Below, one piece after another: positions 54,170-63,575 of a stretch of DNA of 64,000 bases. This DNA is from Acinetobacter radioresistens DSM 6976 = NBRC 102413 = CIP 103788 (GTDB lineage: Bacteria > Pseudomonadota > Gammaproteobacteria > Pseudomonadales > Moraxellaceae), in the NCBI RefSeq assembly GCF_006757745.1, contig NZ_AP019740.1, positions 372,001 through 436,000 on the forward strand. The letters are read 5' to 3'. A program made the translations under genes and the position numbers. Below the pieces are notes generated by a model, which did no database searches, was not told the origin of the DNA, and worked only from the letters and a program-made list of their open reading frames with translations. Each line of letters begins with the position of its first letter. The first letter of the stretch is position 1.

Positions 54170-54745
54170 ATGAAAATGAAAACTGTAGGCAATGATCTCA
54201 TCCGGCATCAATTACATGAAAATCGTAAATGGTATTTAGGTATTGGTATCCTTCTGGTGCTATTCGGAATATTACTATTAGCCTCCTTGCCTTTCGCAAC
54301 GTTGTCCGTAATATTTTTGTTCGGTATCTTGATGATGATAGGCGGTATCTTGCACTTTGTTGCTGCCTTTAAAATTTTTAGAGGCGGTTCACGCTGGCTG
54401 TGGGCACTGTTTGGAATTCTTTATCTGGTAGCCGGTTACTATGCTTTTAGTACACCAGTTAAAACAGCAATTGTCCTGACCAATATTTTGGCTATTTTTC
54501 TGATCATTGCCGGCGTAATTCGAAGTGTAAATGCTTTTATATTAAAACCCTTAATAGGCTGGGGCTGGATCCTGCTTTCCGGGCTGCTGACTCTGGCTAC
54601 CGGTATTATCATTTTGATGTCGCCCGATGCGCCGTTTTGGGTGTTAGGCTTGTTTCTGGCTGTCGATATCCTTTTTCAGGGAGTTAACTATTTAACACTG
54701 GCAGCTGCGATTAAGCGTATTCCAAAAAGTTCGGCAGATGTTTAA
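54170..54745 (+). CDS. HdeD family acid-resistance-type membrane protein
   Basis: 191 residues with six membrane helices in three hairpins, the DUF308/HdeD pattern (KWYLGIGILLVLFGILLLAS; FLFGILMMIGGILHFVAAFK; RWLWALFGILYLVAGYYAF). E. coli HdeD supports acid resistance at high cell density; the role here is unknown. ATG 54170 follows AGAAGAG; the longer frame from 54128 adds 14 residues without a ribosome site. Confidence 0.86.
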   Translation: MKMKTVGNDLIRHQLHENRKWYLGIGILLVLFGILLLASLPFATLSVIFLFGILMMIGGILHFVAAFKIFRGGSRWLWALFGILYLVAGYYAFSTPVKTAIVLTNILAIFLIIAGVIRSVNAFILKPLIGWGWILLSGLLTLATGIIILMSPDAPFWVLGLFLAVDILFQGVNYLTLAAAIKRIPKSSADV

Positions 54746-54749
54746 AACA

Positions 54750-54773
54750 AGAAAGAGACATAAGCCTCTTTCT
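54750..54773 (+). terminator. Possible terminator after the HdeD gene
   Basis: AGAAAGAG (54750-54757) pairs with CTCTTTCT (54766-54773) around an 8-nt loop, but only a weak T run follows. Confidence 0.4.
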
Positions 54774-54814
54774 GTTCATTGAAAGTTTAAATTTATCCAC
54801 AAAAAGAAAACTTT

Positions 54815-55969
54815 ATGGCACCTACCTTTGTACTTGCTCCTGATTCTTTTAAAGAAAGTATGACTGCACTACAAGCCTGTCATGCCATGCAAAACGGACT
54901 CAGTAAAATATTTCCTGAAGCTGTGTTTATAAAAGTTCCTATGGCAGATGGCGGAGAGGGTACATTAGATACACTGATTGCCGCTGCTCAGGGACAGCAA
55001 GTTAAATGTCAGGTCACGGGTCCTCTACCTGCCCAGAAAGTTGAAAGCTATTTTGGTCTTATCGATGCTGGCCAGACTGCTGTGATTGAAATGGCTAAAG
55101 CCAATGGTATTCATCTGCTTACTCCGGCAGAACGTAACCCGATTTTAACCACAACCTATGGTACTGGTGAGATGATTCGTCTGGCACTGGAATTAGGTGT
55201 ATCCAGAATTATTATTGGGCTCGGTGGGAGTGTTACTAATGATGCCGGAGCAGGTATGGCGCAGGCACTAGGTGTACATTTTTATGATAATAATGGCCAT
55301 GAAGTATCTTTAGGGGGTAGGGAACTTGATCGGGTAAAAACAATCGACTGGTCTCGACTGGACCCACGCTTGAAGTCTACAGAAATTATTATTGCCAGTG
55401 ATGTCAATAACCCGTTAACTGGAGCGCAGGGAGCTTCTTATATTTTTGGTCCGCAAAAGGGTGCTACGCCTGATATGGTTTTACAACTAGATCATAACCT
55501 CAGCCATTTTGCAGATATTGTAGAACAGCAGTTAAACCTGAGAAAACGCGAAGTTCCTGGCGCAGGTGCGGCAGGGGGGCTTGGATTTGGCTTGTTAGTT
55601 TTTACGGGTGCCCGGATTCAGTCAGGTGTTGAACTGGTTATACAGGAAACCCAGCTGGAAAAATATATTGCCCGGGCTGACTATATTTTTACTGGTGAAG
55701 GGAGACTGGATGAACAGTCCTGTTTTGGTAAAACTCCGGTGGGAGTCGCTCGTCTGGCTCGACAGTATGGTAAACCTGTGATCGCCTGTGCGGGGAGTAT
55801 TGGCCCACAAGCTGACACTCTGTATGAAGAAGGTTTTACTGCAATTTTCGGAATTCTGGACCAGTGCAGCGATATTATCGCAGCTTGCCAAAATGGAGCC
55901 ATTAATTTGGAGCGTACTTGCGAAAATATCGGTCGTATTTTAAAACTGGCTGAAAAGCAGGGTAGATGA
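54815..55969 (+). CDS. Glycerate kinase (GarK/GlxK family)
   Basis: Phosphorylates D-glycerate to 2-phosphoglycerate. 384 residues. The family start LAPDSFKESMTALQAC, then VPMADGGEGTLDTL, LGGSVTNDAGAGMAQALG, PGAGAAGGLGFGLL and TGEGRLDEQSCFGKTPVGVA all match the type I glycerate kinase fold. The neighbours give no glyoxylate or galactarate operon, so the physiological source of glycerate is open. The ribosome site is weak (AAGAAA). Confidence 0.92.
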   Translation: MAPTFVLAPDSFKESMTALQACHAMQNGLSKIFPEAVFIKVPMADGGEGTLDTLIAAAQGQQVKCQVTGPLPAQKVESYFGLIDAGQTAVIEMAKANGIHLLTPAERNPILTTTYGTGEMIRLALELGVSRIIIGLGGSVTNDAGAGMAQALGVHFYDNNGHEVSLGGRELDRVKTIDWSRLDPRLKSTEIIIASDVNNPLTGAQGASYIFGPQKGATPDMVLQLDHNLSHFADIVEQQLNLRKREVPGAGAAGGLGFGLLVFTGARIQSGVELVIQETQLEKYIARADYIFTGEGRLDEQSCFGKTPVGVARLARQYGKPVIACAGSIGPQADTLYEEGFTAIFGILDQCSDIIAACQNGAINLERTCENIGRILKLAEKQGR

Positions 55970-56029
55970 GCCTGCCTTTCTATATTGGCTCTGCTAAACT
56001 GGTGCTTCAAGTGCGGATGAACAGATAGC

Positions 56030-58009
56030 ATGAGTTTAAGTACCCTGATTGATGAGTTAAATCTAGAACAGAAACAGGCGGCTACCACCACTGCCCAGAA
56101 TTGTCTGGTCCTGGCGGGTGCCGGGTGTGGCAAAACCAAAACAATTGTAGCCCGGGCTGCTTACTTGATTGATCAGGGTATACCCGCTGACCAGATTCAG
56201 ATCTTGACCTTTACCCGTCGTGCTGCGAGTGAAATTGTCACTCGGGTAGAGCAGCACCTCGGAGCAAAAGCCCGGGGTCTGCGTGCCTCAACATTCCATA
56301 CCTTTTGTATGTACCTGCTGCGCCGTAATTCTCAGGCATTTGGACTGGGCCAGTTCAGTATTATTGACCGTGATGACCAGATACTGATGTTCCGGCTGTT
56401 ACGTGGCAAAGATAAAGAGAGTGTATTGCCCAAGGCAGCACAGCTTTGTGATATTTATTCATATGCCCGTAATACCCGGAACAAACTGAGTGAAGCAATT
56501 GCACAGCAATGGCCAGATGCTTTGGAACATAAGGCACAGATCGCTGAACTCATGCAAGCTTATGAACAGCGAAAGCGTGAGCGTAATTTTCTGGACTATG
56601 ATGATATTCTGGCAATTGTAGCGGTGCACTTACAACATTCAGAAGCACTGGTTAACTGGGTAACCCGACTGTGTTCAGTTCTGCTGGTTGATGAAATGCA
56701 GGATACTAATCCGCTGCAATGGGCTTTACTACAGCCCTTGGTGGGTAAAATCAAACTATTCTGTGTGGGTGATGACGCACAGTCGATTTATGGCTTTCGG
56801 GGGGCTGATTTTGAGAATATCCATCATTTTAAAGAACATGTGCCTGATGCCGAGGTATTAAATCTGGATTTTAATTACCGCTCTACTCAGGAGATTTTGG
56901 ATTTATCTAACTGGCTGCTTGATAAAAGTCCACTTCATTACGATAAACATCTGATTGCCGCTCGAGGCCGCGGAATAAAACCACAATTGCACCTGTTCAG
57001 TAATGAATTTGAAGAGGCTAACTGGATCGCTCAAGATCTGATCAAGCGTCAATACACAGGCGCCCAGTGGTATGAGCATATGATTTTGGTACGTTCTTCT
57101 TTTACTGCACGGCATTTGGAAGCGGCATTAATCAATGCCAATATCCCCTATAAATTTGTGGGTGGGGTAAAACTGCTTGAATCTGCGCATGTAAAAGATA
57201 TGCTGAGCATGCTGCGGGTGGTAGCTAATCCACAGGATGATATTGCCTGGATGCGTTTTCTGACGCTCTGGAATGGTGTAGGAGATGTAGGTGCCAGCAA
57301 GCTCGCTCATGAACTGATTCAGTTGTCTGATATTGATATGCGTTGTGAGCGGCTGGAACAGCATGGCCGGGTAGAACTTAAAGCAATACTGATGATGAAA
57401 CAGCTAGATGTTTTACAACATGAAGTCGAGGTTTGTATCAGTCTTGCTGTAGAAGCACTCTCTGAACAGCTAGAAGATAATTACAAAAACAAAGAATGGT
57501 CCAGACGTCTGAAAGACTTTGATCTGGTCAAGCAATTAGCCCGTAAACATAACAGCCTGGCCGGTTTTCTTGAAGAATATGTACTGGAGCCTATTTCGGT
57601 GTCAGAAGTGGAGCGTAGCACTGATCAGGATCTGGTTACCCTGATTACTATCCATTCTGCCAAGGGAGCAGAGCAAAAAGTCTGTTACGTTCCTCATGTT
57701 TCACCAAGTCAGTATCCACATGCTCGTGCACAGGGTGATTTTGACCAAGTAGAAGAAGAGCGCCGTGTTCTGTATGTAGCATTGACCCGGGCGCAGGATG
57801 AGCTGATTCTGACCAAGCAGGAATTCAGTAGCTGGGCACAAGATAAATATGATGAACAGGGCCGTATCATTGAAAGTTATTTTTTAAATGACTTGCCTGA
57901 ATCACTGGTCGATGTGCAGATCCATCAACCGTCATCGCGCAGTTTTGTGCAAAAACGCTGGAATAATTCAGCTGCAATAAATTTAGGTTTTGGTATAGAT
58001 CTCGATTAA
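56030..58009 (+). CDS. UvrD/Rep family ATP-dependent DNA helicase
   Basis: 659 residues, superfamily 1A helicase. Motif I is VLAGAGCGKTKTIVARA (Walker A), with the Q motif LNLEQKQAA upstream. Motif Ia is ILTFTRRAA, motif II LLVDEMQDTNPLQ (DEMQ in place of the usual DEFQ), motif III DDAQSIYGFRGAD, motif IV LDFNYRST, motif V VTLITIHSAKGAEQKVCYV and motif VI EEERRVLYVALTRAQDEL. At 659 residues it is shorter than UvrD (720), lacking most of the C-terminal extension, and is probably a Rep/UvrD-like accessory helicase. Confidence 0.9.
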   Translation: MSLSTLIDELNLEQKQAATTTAQNCLVLAGAGCGKTKTIVARAAYLIDQGIPADQIQILTFTRRAASEIVTRVEQHLGAKARGLRASTFHTFCMYLLRRNSQAFGLGQFSIIDRDDQILMFRLLRGKDKESVLPKAAQLCDIYSYARNTRNKLSEAIAQQWPDALEHKAQIAELMQAYEQRKRERNFLDYDDILAIVAVHLQHSEALVNWVTRLCSVLLVDEMQDTNPLQWALLQPLVGKIKLFCVGDDAQSIYGFRGADFENIHHFKEHVPDAEVLNLDFNYRSTQEILDLSNWLLDKSPLHYDKHLIAARGRGIKPQLHLFSNEFEEANWIAQDLIKRQYTGAQWYEHMILVRSSFTARHLEAALINANIPYKFVGGVKLLESAHVKDMLSMLRVVANPQDDIAWMRFLTLWNGVGDVGASKLAHELIQLSDIDMRCERLEQHGRVELKAILMMKQLDVLQHEVEVCISLAVEALSEQLEDNYKNKEWSRRLKDFDLVKQLARKHNSLAGFLEEYVLEPISVSEVERSTDQDLVTLITIHSAKGAEQKVCYVPHVSPSQYPHARAQGDFDQVEEERRVLYVALTRAQDELILTKQEFSSWAQDKYDEQGRIIESYFLNDLPESLVDVQIHQPSSRSFVQKRWNNSAAINLGFGIDLD

Positions 58010-58096
58010 ACTAGTCAGATTGTGCTAATGCACTCGAAAAGTAGAATAGGCATATACTTTTTGATGTTACATACCTGCCGCTGGAAAAGGTAATTT

Positions 58097-58348
58097 ATGA
58101 AAATTTTAGTACGCAACCTGGAACGTACCGTCACTGAAGCTGAACTGCTAGAGCTGTTTAAGGCCTATGGTACGGTTGACTCCTGCCAGCTAGTACTTGA
58201 TGCACAAACTGGCAAGTCTAAAGGCTTTGCCTTTGTTGAAATGCCACATGGGCGTGAAGCTGTAAAAGCAATCAAGGGTCTCAATACCTTGCGACTGCAT
58301 GGTCATGGTATTCGCGTAAAAGCTGCGGAAGACAAGCCTAAGGCTTAA
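58097..58348 (+). CDS. RRM-domain RNA-binding protein
   Basis: 83 residues, one RNA recognition motif filling the whole protein. RNP2 is ILVRNL (residues 3-8) and RNP1 is KGFAFVEM (about 44-51). Such small RRM proteins occur in cyanobacteria and several proteobacteria; targets are unknown. AAAGG is suitably placed before the ATG and a terminator follows, so it is a single gene. Confidence 0.93.
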   Translation: MKILVRNLERTVTEAELLELFKAYGTVDSCQLVLDAQTGKSKGFAFVEMPHGREAVKAIKGLNTLRLHGHGIRVKAAEDKPKA

Positions 58349-58356
58349 ATAAAGAT

Positions 58357-58379
58357 GGAGCAGATAATGCTCCTTTTTT
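58357..58379 (+). terminator. Terminator after the RRM gene
   Basis: GGAGCA (58357-58362), loop GATAA, TGCTCC (58368-58373), T6. Confidence 0.85.
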
Positions 58380-58610
58380 ATACTTGGAATAATTGGAGTA
58401 AATCTGATATACCCTATATTGTGGAAGAATACTCTCTGGCTGAGATGGATAGCGATCAATAAAATATTACTATAGAGCAATGTAGTCATATCATTCAAAA
58501 GAAAAAATCTATCCAGGTTATGTTACTCATCCATAATTCTTATTGTGAATCCCGGCTAATTCTGTTTATCTTAATCTTGTAAGTAAAAACAAAATTTAGG
58601 AAGACTTTTC

Positions 58611-59114
58611 ATGTCCCGTGTTGCCCGCTTTCATGCTGACCGTACTAACCAGAAACTCTATTTTGCACGTCTGGCTTGCCAGCAGGCAGAGCAGATTGAG
58701 CATGTACAGCAGGCACAGGCTTATCGTGAGGCTGCTGTGTTTCATCTGCATGGTTCATTACTGGCATTTTTACAGGAACTGGCCCGTTATTACCGCTTAA
58801 ATGATTCACAGCCTACCTTAAAGTCAATTGAGGAACAGATGGCAGATAAAGGACAGGTTTCGCCTGAAGTGGTCGTTATGCAGCAACTGGCCAAACATGG
58901 CTTTATTGCCGAGCTTAAGCGGGCTTATCGCTTATGCCAGTATGCACCTGAACCTAATGCTCCTGTACCTGAAGAAGAGACCTCATCCAATCTGATTATT
59001 AAAGTCACCCAAGGCCCACAAAGCTGGTTGCCAGATGTTAAAATTCTGCGGGAATGGCACCGTGAACTGACCCAGCTGATTGATGGTTTTCGTAATGAAA
59101 TGGTTGAGTTCTAA
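58611..59114 (+). CDS. DUF6586-like protein
   Basis: 167 residues, all helical, no membrane segment. The start MSRVARFHADRTNQKLYFAR and the segment REAAVFHLHGSLLAFLQELARYY match a pseudomonad family (DUF6586) found near lexA/topA. The end (WLPDVKILREWHRELTQLID) is also conserved there as far as I recall. Function unknown. AGGAAGA precedes the ATG. The next gene follows after 106 bp. Confidence 0.75.
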   Translation: MSRVARFHADRTNQKLYFARLACQQAEQIEHVQQAQAYREAAVFHLHGSLLAFLQELARYYRLNDSQPTLKSIEEQMADKGQVSPEVVVMQQLAKHGFIAELKRAYRLCQYAPEPNAPVPEEETSSNLIIKVTQGPQSWLPDVKILREWHRELTQLIDGFRNEMVEF

Positions 59115-59220
59115 AAGGGTCTATTGGATAGACTTGAAATTTGATTGACCCGCTCTTATATAAATATTTCGAGATGCAAAGTATCAATGCTTTGCCACCA
59201 TGTCGGAGCATGGAGGAGTT

Positions 59221-59499
59221 ATGTCTATACAACAGTTGAAAAAATTATTTGGTAATCAGGAAGCAGTATTGGAACTGGTACAGCTCGAAGGTGGTGAATT
59301 GGCATTGCGCAATGCAGGTTCAGAAAAAGAACCCTTGGTTAAAATCCAGTTTAATGATGAAGTTAAAGCCTTGCTTGGTGATGAAACTGCTGTAGTAGCA
59401 CAGCATATGATACAGGCCGCATTATTTGGTTTGCTTGAAAAACAGGTTAATCAGTGGCAGGCTCAGGTTATTGATGAAAAACCAAAATACCTGAGCTAG
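59221..59499 (+). CDS. Small conserved protein of unknown function
   Basis: 92 residues starting MSIQQLKKLFGNQEAVLELV. Mostly beta strand followed by one helix (VVAQHMIQAALFGLLEKQVN), acidic, no signal. ATG 59221 is chosen because GGAGGA lies directly upstream; the ATG at 59200 would add seven residues and lacks a site. No domain recognised. It is co-directional with the DUF6586-like gene. Confidence 0.75.
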   Translation: MSIQQLKKLFGNQEAVLELVQLEGGELALRNAGSEKEPLVKIQFNDEVKALLGDETAVVAQHMIQAALFGLLEKQVNQWQAQVIDEKPKYLS

Positions 59500-59527
59500 T
59501 AAGCACTGGAAACTTAGAATTTATACT

Positions 59528-59557
59528 AAAAAAGCGTACATCAAAGTACGCTTTTTT
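59528..59557. terminator. Bidirectional terminator before ybaL
   Basis: AAAAAAGCGTAC (59528-59539), loop ATCAAA, GTACGCTTTTTT (59546-59557); serves the convergent 59221 and ybaL genes. Confidence 0.92.
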
Positions 59558-59568
59558 AAACATTTTAA

Positions 59569-61287
59569 CTAGTGTGTCGGGGCTGTATGGTGCGCAATTT
59601 CGATCTGGTTCAAGATATGATTACTCATATTTTTAGCCATTTCTTCTTTGGCAAAGAATACCTCGCCAATATTTTCTGCCCGGATAACTTCAGCCTCTTC
59701 CTTACTTTCCGCACAGATCAGTACCTGAATCTGTGGATTTAGCTGTTTGGCAATATCGATAATACGATGCACATTTACAATGTCCATGGGCGACAATACT
59801 AACAGTCGTGCATGCATAATATGGGCCTGTATCAATACACCAGGCTCAGTTGCAACGCCACTGACCGCAGCAATACCCCGCTCACGTAATTTCTCTACTA
59901 TTTCGCGGTTTTCTTCAGCAATAACAACTTTGATATTCTCTTGCATTAAAGTGCGAGTGATGCGACGGCCAACTTCCCCATGCCCAACAATTACCACCTG
60001 GTCGCGCAGATAATCCTGAGATACTTCATCCGGTAGCATCGCAAGCGGGTCACCGCTACGCTCCAGTAGCCGGGCTAAATGAGATCGTTCACGAATCCAG
60101 CGCTGTGCTGGTTCAATGGCAGAGAAAATAAATGAGTTCAGGCTAATCGAAATGAGGGCCCCTGCCAAAATCAGATTCTGGCCTTCCAGGCTAAGCAGAC
60201 CTAAAGATAAGCCTAATGTGGCCAGGATAAAAGAGAATTCACCAATTTGTGCCAGTGAGGCACCGACAGTCAGGGCTGTATTAATCGGATAACGGAAGAA
60301 CAGGACCAGTGCCATCGCTGCCAGTGTCTTGCCGATCATAATAATGGCGACTACACCTAAAATGTGAACAGGTTCTTCGACTAGAATCCGAGGGTCGAAT
60401 AACATGCCAACTGAAACGAAAAACAGTACCGAAAAAATTTCACGCAGTGGTAAGGTTTCCTCTTCAGCACGATGACTAAAATCTGATTCCTTGACTACCA
60501 TACCGGCAAAGAAAGCTCCCAGTGCCATCGATACGCCGAAAACCGCATATGAGCCATAAGCAATTGAAACTGCCGCAGCAACCACAGTTAAAGTAAAAAG
60601 TTCACGAGAACCCAGACGTGCGACAAACTGCATAATCATTGGGACTAGGCGTTTTCCAATAATCAGCATAAAAGCAATAAAACCGGTCACTTTAAGTAAA
60701 GTCAGACCTAAAGTAAGCCAGATATTTTCATCGCCACTACCATCAGATAGTGGTGTTCCGCCTAAAAGCACTGCAGTAGCAGGAAGCAGCACCAATACCA
60801 GTACCATAACCAGATCTTCAACCAGTAGCCAGCCTACAGCAATTTTGCCGTTGACTGATTCGAGCAGGCCACGGTCACCCAGTGCTTTAAGTAAAACGAC
60901 TGTACTGGCACAGGAAAGACTTAAACCAAAGACCAGAGCTGAGCCGAAACTCCAGCCCCATAACATGCTAATACCGATTCCCAGCAGTGTTGCTACTGTA
61001 ATCTGTAAAATTGCGCCTGGCACAGCAATTCGCCTAACCTGAAGCAGGTCATTAAGCGAGAAATGCATGCCCACACCAAACATTAGAAACATTACACCAA
61101 GTTCGGCTAACTGGTTGGCCAGTTGAATATCACCCACCATACCTGGGGTGTTGGGGCTAATAATGATACCGGCAATAAGATAGCCAATCAGGGGAGGAAG
61201 GCGTAGACGGGCAGCAATATAGCCAAAGATCAGAGCAATACCAAAACCGACTGCCAGTAAAATAATGAGATCTACGTCATGAGGCAC
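59569..61287 (-). CDS. ybaL: CPA2-family cation:proton antiporter YbaL
   Basis: 572 residues. About 12 membrane helices (residues 5-390) form a Na+/H+-exchanger domain, starting LRLPPLIGYLIAGIIISPNT and including the LMFGVGMHFSL helix and GWLLVEDLVMVLVLVLLP. A cytosolic Rossmann TrkA-N domain follows (VVIVGHGEVGRRITRTLMQE, near residue 430). It resembles E. coli YbaL more than KefB/KefC. Potassium or sodium efflux is expected, gated by a nucleotide ligand. Confidence 0.88.
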   Translation of the reverse strand: MPHDVDLIILLAVGFGIALIFGYIAARLRLPPLIGYLIAGIIISPNTPGMVGDIQLANQLAELGVMFLMFGVGMHFSLNDLLQVRRIAVPGAILQITVATLLGIGISMLWGWSFGSALVFGLSLSCASTVVLLKALGDRGLLESVNGKIAVGWLLVEDLVMVLVLVLLPATAVLLGGTPLSDGSGDENIWLTLGLTLLKVTGFIAFMLIIGKRLVPMIMQFVARLGSRELFTLTVVAAAVSIAYGSYAVFGVSMALGAFFAGMVVKESDFSHRAEEETLPLREIFSVLFFVSVGMLFDPRILVEEPVHILGVVAIIMIGKTLAAMALVLFFRYPINTALTVGASLAQIGEFSFILATLGLSLGLLSLEGQNLILAGALISISLNSFIFSAIEPAQRWIRERSHLARLLERSGDPLAMLPDEVSQDYLRDQVVIVGHGEVGRRITRTLMQENIKVVIAEENREIVEKLRERGIAAVSGVATEPGVLIQAHIMHARLLVLSPMDIVNVHRIIDIAKQLNPQIQVLICAESKEEAEVIRAENIGEVFFAKEEMAKNMSNHILNQIEIAHHTAPTH

Positions 61288-61393
61288 TACCTACTCCTTA
61301 AAGATGGAGGTGAAAAGAAAATAATAAAAATAAAGCACAAAAGATGCCAAAATCTATTGATATAAAAAGTGTAGCAAGTCAAGCAAAAAAAAT

Positions 61394-61425
61394 GCAAAAA
61401 AAAACGACCTCTAGGGAGATCGTTT
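61394..61425 (-). terminator. Terminator after rpmG
   Basis: AACGA-C-CTC pairs with GAG-A-TCGTT (61403-61424), one mismatch. On the minus strand a run of T (61404-61394) follows. Confidence 0.72.
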
Positions 61426-61443
61426 CTTGGCGCTTCATCAAGA

Positions 61444-61599
61444 TTACTTGATTTTAGCTTCTTTGAAAATCACGTGTTGACGGATTTTTGGGTCAAACTT
61501 TTTGATTTCCATTTTTTCAGGCATTGTACGTTTGTTTTTAGTCGTGGTATAGAAATAACCAGTACCAGCAGACGAAACTAGGCGAATTTTGTCACGCAT
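61444..61599 (-). CDS. rpmG: 50S ribosomal protein L33
   Basis: 51 residues: [20 protein letters not shown], then [20 protein letters not shown] and [11 protein letters not shown]. It is full-length L33 and too short for most open-frame cut-offs. It lacks the paired cysteines of zinc-binding L33 paralogues, as in E. coli. It lies 12 bp after rpmB on the same strand, the standard rpmB-rpmG operon. AGGAGT precedes the ATG. Confidence 0.97.
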
Positions 61600-61611
61600 T
61601 GCAATGACTCC

Positions 61612-61848
61612 TTAGATCTTTTGGCCTTGAGCACGAAGATCAGCTACAACCTTTTCAATGCCCAATTTGTCGATAATACGCATACCTTTAGTGGTCAGAC
61701 GAAGACGTACAAAACGCTTTTCGCTTTCTAACCAGAAACGGTGGTGGTGCAGGTTCGGCTCGAACCGGCGCTTGGTTTTGTTGTTGGCGTGTGAGACGTT
61801 GTTACCAACGACTGGACGCTTGCCGGTAACTTGGCAAACCTTAGACAT
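61612..61848 (-). CDS. rpmB: 50S ribosomal protein L28
   Basis: 78 residues, starting [20 protein letters not shown] and containing [20 protein letters not shown]. It has the expected L28 length. ATG 61848 is the family start. The frame stays open upstream to 61980, but that extension is not ribosomal-protein sequence. First gene of rpmB-rpmG. Confidence 0.97.
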
Positions 61849-62011
61849 GGTGGAACTCCATTGATTTAGCCAGCAGCAAATGTGTGGCCAGTCATAAAAT
61901 AAACGGATGAATTCATTCAAGGGGCGTTTTATACCAAAAATCCGATTAAAAGACAAGCGAATTCGGTTAAAACACAGCATGATCTGGTGTGATAGATCAT
62001 GCCTTGATCAT

Positions 62012-63460
62012 TTAACGCAACAGTGTTTTTGAAATCAATTTGTAGAGCGGCTTGTTAAATGGTGGCAGAATAAATTTTAAGCTATAGAGCTTGGAATTTG
62101 ACATCATTGAACGTTCATGCGACAAACTGAAGAAGCCTTCCGGTCCATGATATTTACCCATACCGGAGGCCCCGATCCCACCAAAAGGCAAGTCATCCTG
62201 AGCAACGTGAGTTAATACGGTATTCATACCAAAATGTCCGGAATGCGTACGCTGTGCGATATAATCAGCGCGTGCTGAATCATAGTCGAAATAGTATAAC
62301 GCAAGTGGGCGTGGACGTTGATTAATAAACTCAATCACTTCATCAATCTGATCATATTCCATGATGGGTAGTACCGGCCCAAAAATTTCATTCTGCATGA
62401 TTTGCATAAAACTGGTGACCCCAGTCACTAGGGTCGGTGCAATTTTATAGACATCTTCCAGCAGTTCATTTTTTGGATTAATTTCCACAATCTGCGCACC
62501 CTGTTCACGCGCATCATCTAAATAACTCTGTACCCGGCGGTATTGCTTGTCATTTACGATGGAGGTGTAATCTTGATTATTACGTAAATGAGGATACATA
62601 GTCGTGGCAATCGTACGGAATTCTGCTATAAATTCCTCTGTCTTACCTTTGGGTAGAAACATGTAGTCTGGTGCAACACAGGTCTGTCCAGCATTCCAGA
62701 GTTTGCCCACAGCGATCCGCTGTGCCAGATCTTTCATATTCATGGAAGGGTGTACTACCACTGGTGACTTGCCGCCCAGTTCTAAAATGACTGGTACCAG
62801 ATTTTCAGCTGCTGCTGCCATTACAGTTTTACCTACTGCGGTTGAGCCAGTAAAAATAATCTTGTCAAAAGGCAGATGGCTAAAGGCATCTGAAATAGGG
62901 CCGCCTCCATTGACTACTGCGACCAGATCTTGCGGAAAAGCTTCTGCCAGAGCTCGTTCCAGAATCTGGCCAAAATTTGAAGACGCGCTGGAAATCTTGA
63001 TCATGGCATGGTTGCCTGCTGCCAATGCGCAGATTAATGGGCCTATGGATAAAAGTAGGGGATAGTTCCAAGGCGCAATAATGCCGATCACGCCCATAGG
63101 CTGATATTGTACCCATGCCTTGGCAGGCTGATGAATCATGGCAACATGACGTTTAGATGGTTTCATCCACTGGCTTAAATGCTTGCTATAATATTTAATA
63201 TGTTCAAGACAGGTCAGCAGCTCGCCAATTTTAGTTTCACCAATTGAACGGTTGTAATAATCATGATTGATTGCGTCTGCAAACTGGTCCTGATATTTTA
63301 CCAGTACGCGTCTTAAACGGGACAGGCGGTCAATACGTTCTTTGGCCGAAGGTACCTGATGACGCTGATACGCCAATCTCTGATGTTCAAGCAAGTCTTG
63401 CATATGCTGAATATCAGGTGAATGTGGAGTCATTTGAGTTGTTTTTGTTTGACTATTCAT
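62012..63460 (-). CDS. Coniferyl-aldehyde-dehydrogenase-like aldehyde dehydrogenase
   Basis: 482 residues, NAD(P)-dependent aldehyde dehydrogenase. Seen are the fold motifs GVIGIIAPWNYPLLLS, FTGSTAVGKTVM, the general base in ELGGKSP, the catalytic cysteine in NAGQTCVAPDYM and EIFGPVLPI. The overall sequence, with the C-terminal SHERSMMSNSKLY and hydrophobic tail, is nearest to CalB-type and membrane-associated fatty-aldehyde enzymes. The substrate could be an aromatic or long-chain aldehyde. It is divergent from a TetR gene, with two dyads between them. Confidence 0.85.
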   Translation of the reverse strand: MNSQTKTTQMTPHSPDIQHMQDLLEHQRLAYQRHQVPSAKERIDRLSRLRRVLVKYQDQFADAINHDYYNRSIGETKIGELLTCLEHIKYYSKHLSQWMKPSKRHVAMIHQPAKAWVQYQPMGVIGIIAPWNYPLLLSIGPLICALAAGNHAMIKISSASSNFGQILERALAEAFPQDLVAVVNGGGPISDAFSHLPFDKIIFTGSTAVGKTVMAAAAENLVPVILELGGKSPVVVHPSMNMKDLAQRIAVGKLWNAGQTCVAPDYMFLPKGKTEEFIAEFRTIATTMYPHLRNNQDYTSIVNDKQYRRVQSYLDDAREQGAQIVEINPKNELLEDVYKIAPTLVTGVTSFMQIMQNEIFGPVLPIMEYDQIDEVIEFINQRPRPLALYYFDYDSARADYIAQRTHSGHFGMNTVLTHVAQDDLPFGGIGASGMGKYHGPEGFFSLSHERSMMSNSKLYSLKFILPPFNKPLYKLISKTLLR

Positions 63461-63497
63461 GACACGCTACCATTAAATAAAATCTAATATTTAATTT

Positions 63498-63550
63498 TTT
63501 AGAGTAAATGCTCTAAATAGTCAAGTCACTTTATGTGTTAGTCCACTAAC
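63498..63550. promoter_or_regulatory. Two dyads between aldehyde dehydrogenase and TetR genes
   Basis: TTTAGAG-TAAATG-CTCTAAA (63498-63517) is a perfect 7-bp inverted repeat with a 6-nt spacer. GTTAGT-CC-ACTAAC (63537-63550) is a perfect 6-bp one. Both lie in the 115-bp divergent spacer and are good candidates for operators of the TetR protein. Confidence 0.5.
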
Positions 63551-63575
63551 TTTTTGAAATAGATGGTTATTAAGA

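Noticed and set aside
61849..61980. N-terminal extension of rpmB.
   Set aside because: The extension is not L28-like; the family start [12 protein letters not shown] is at 61848.
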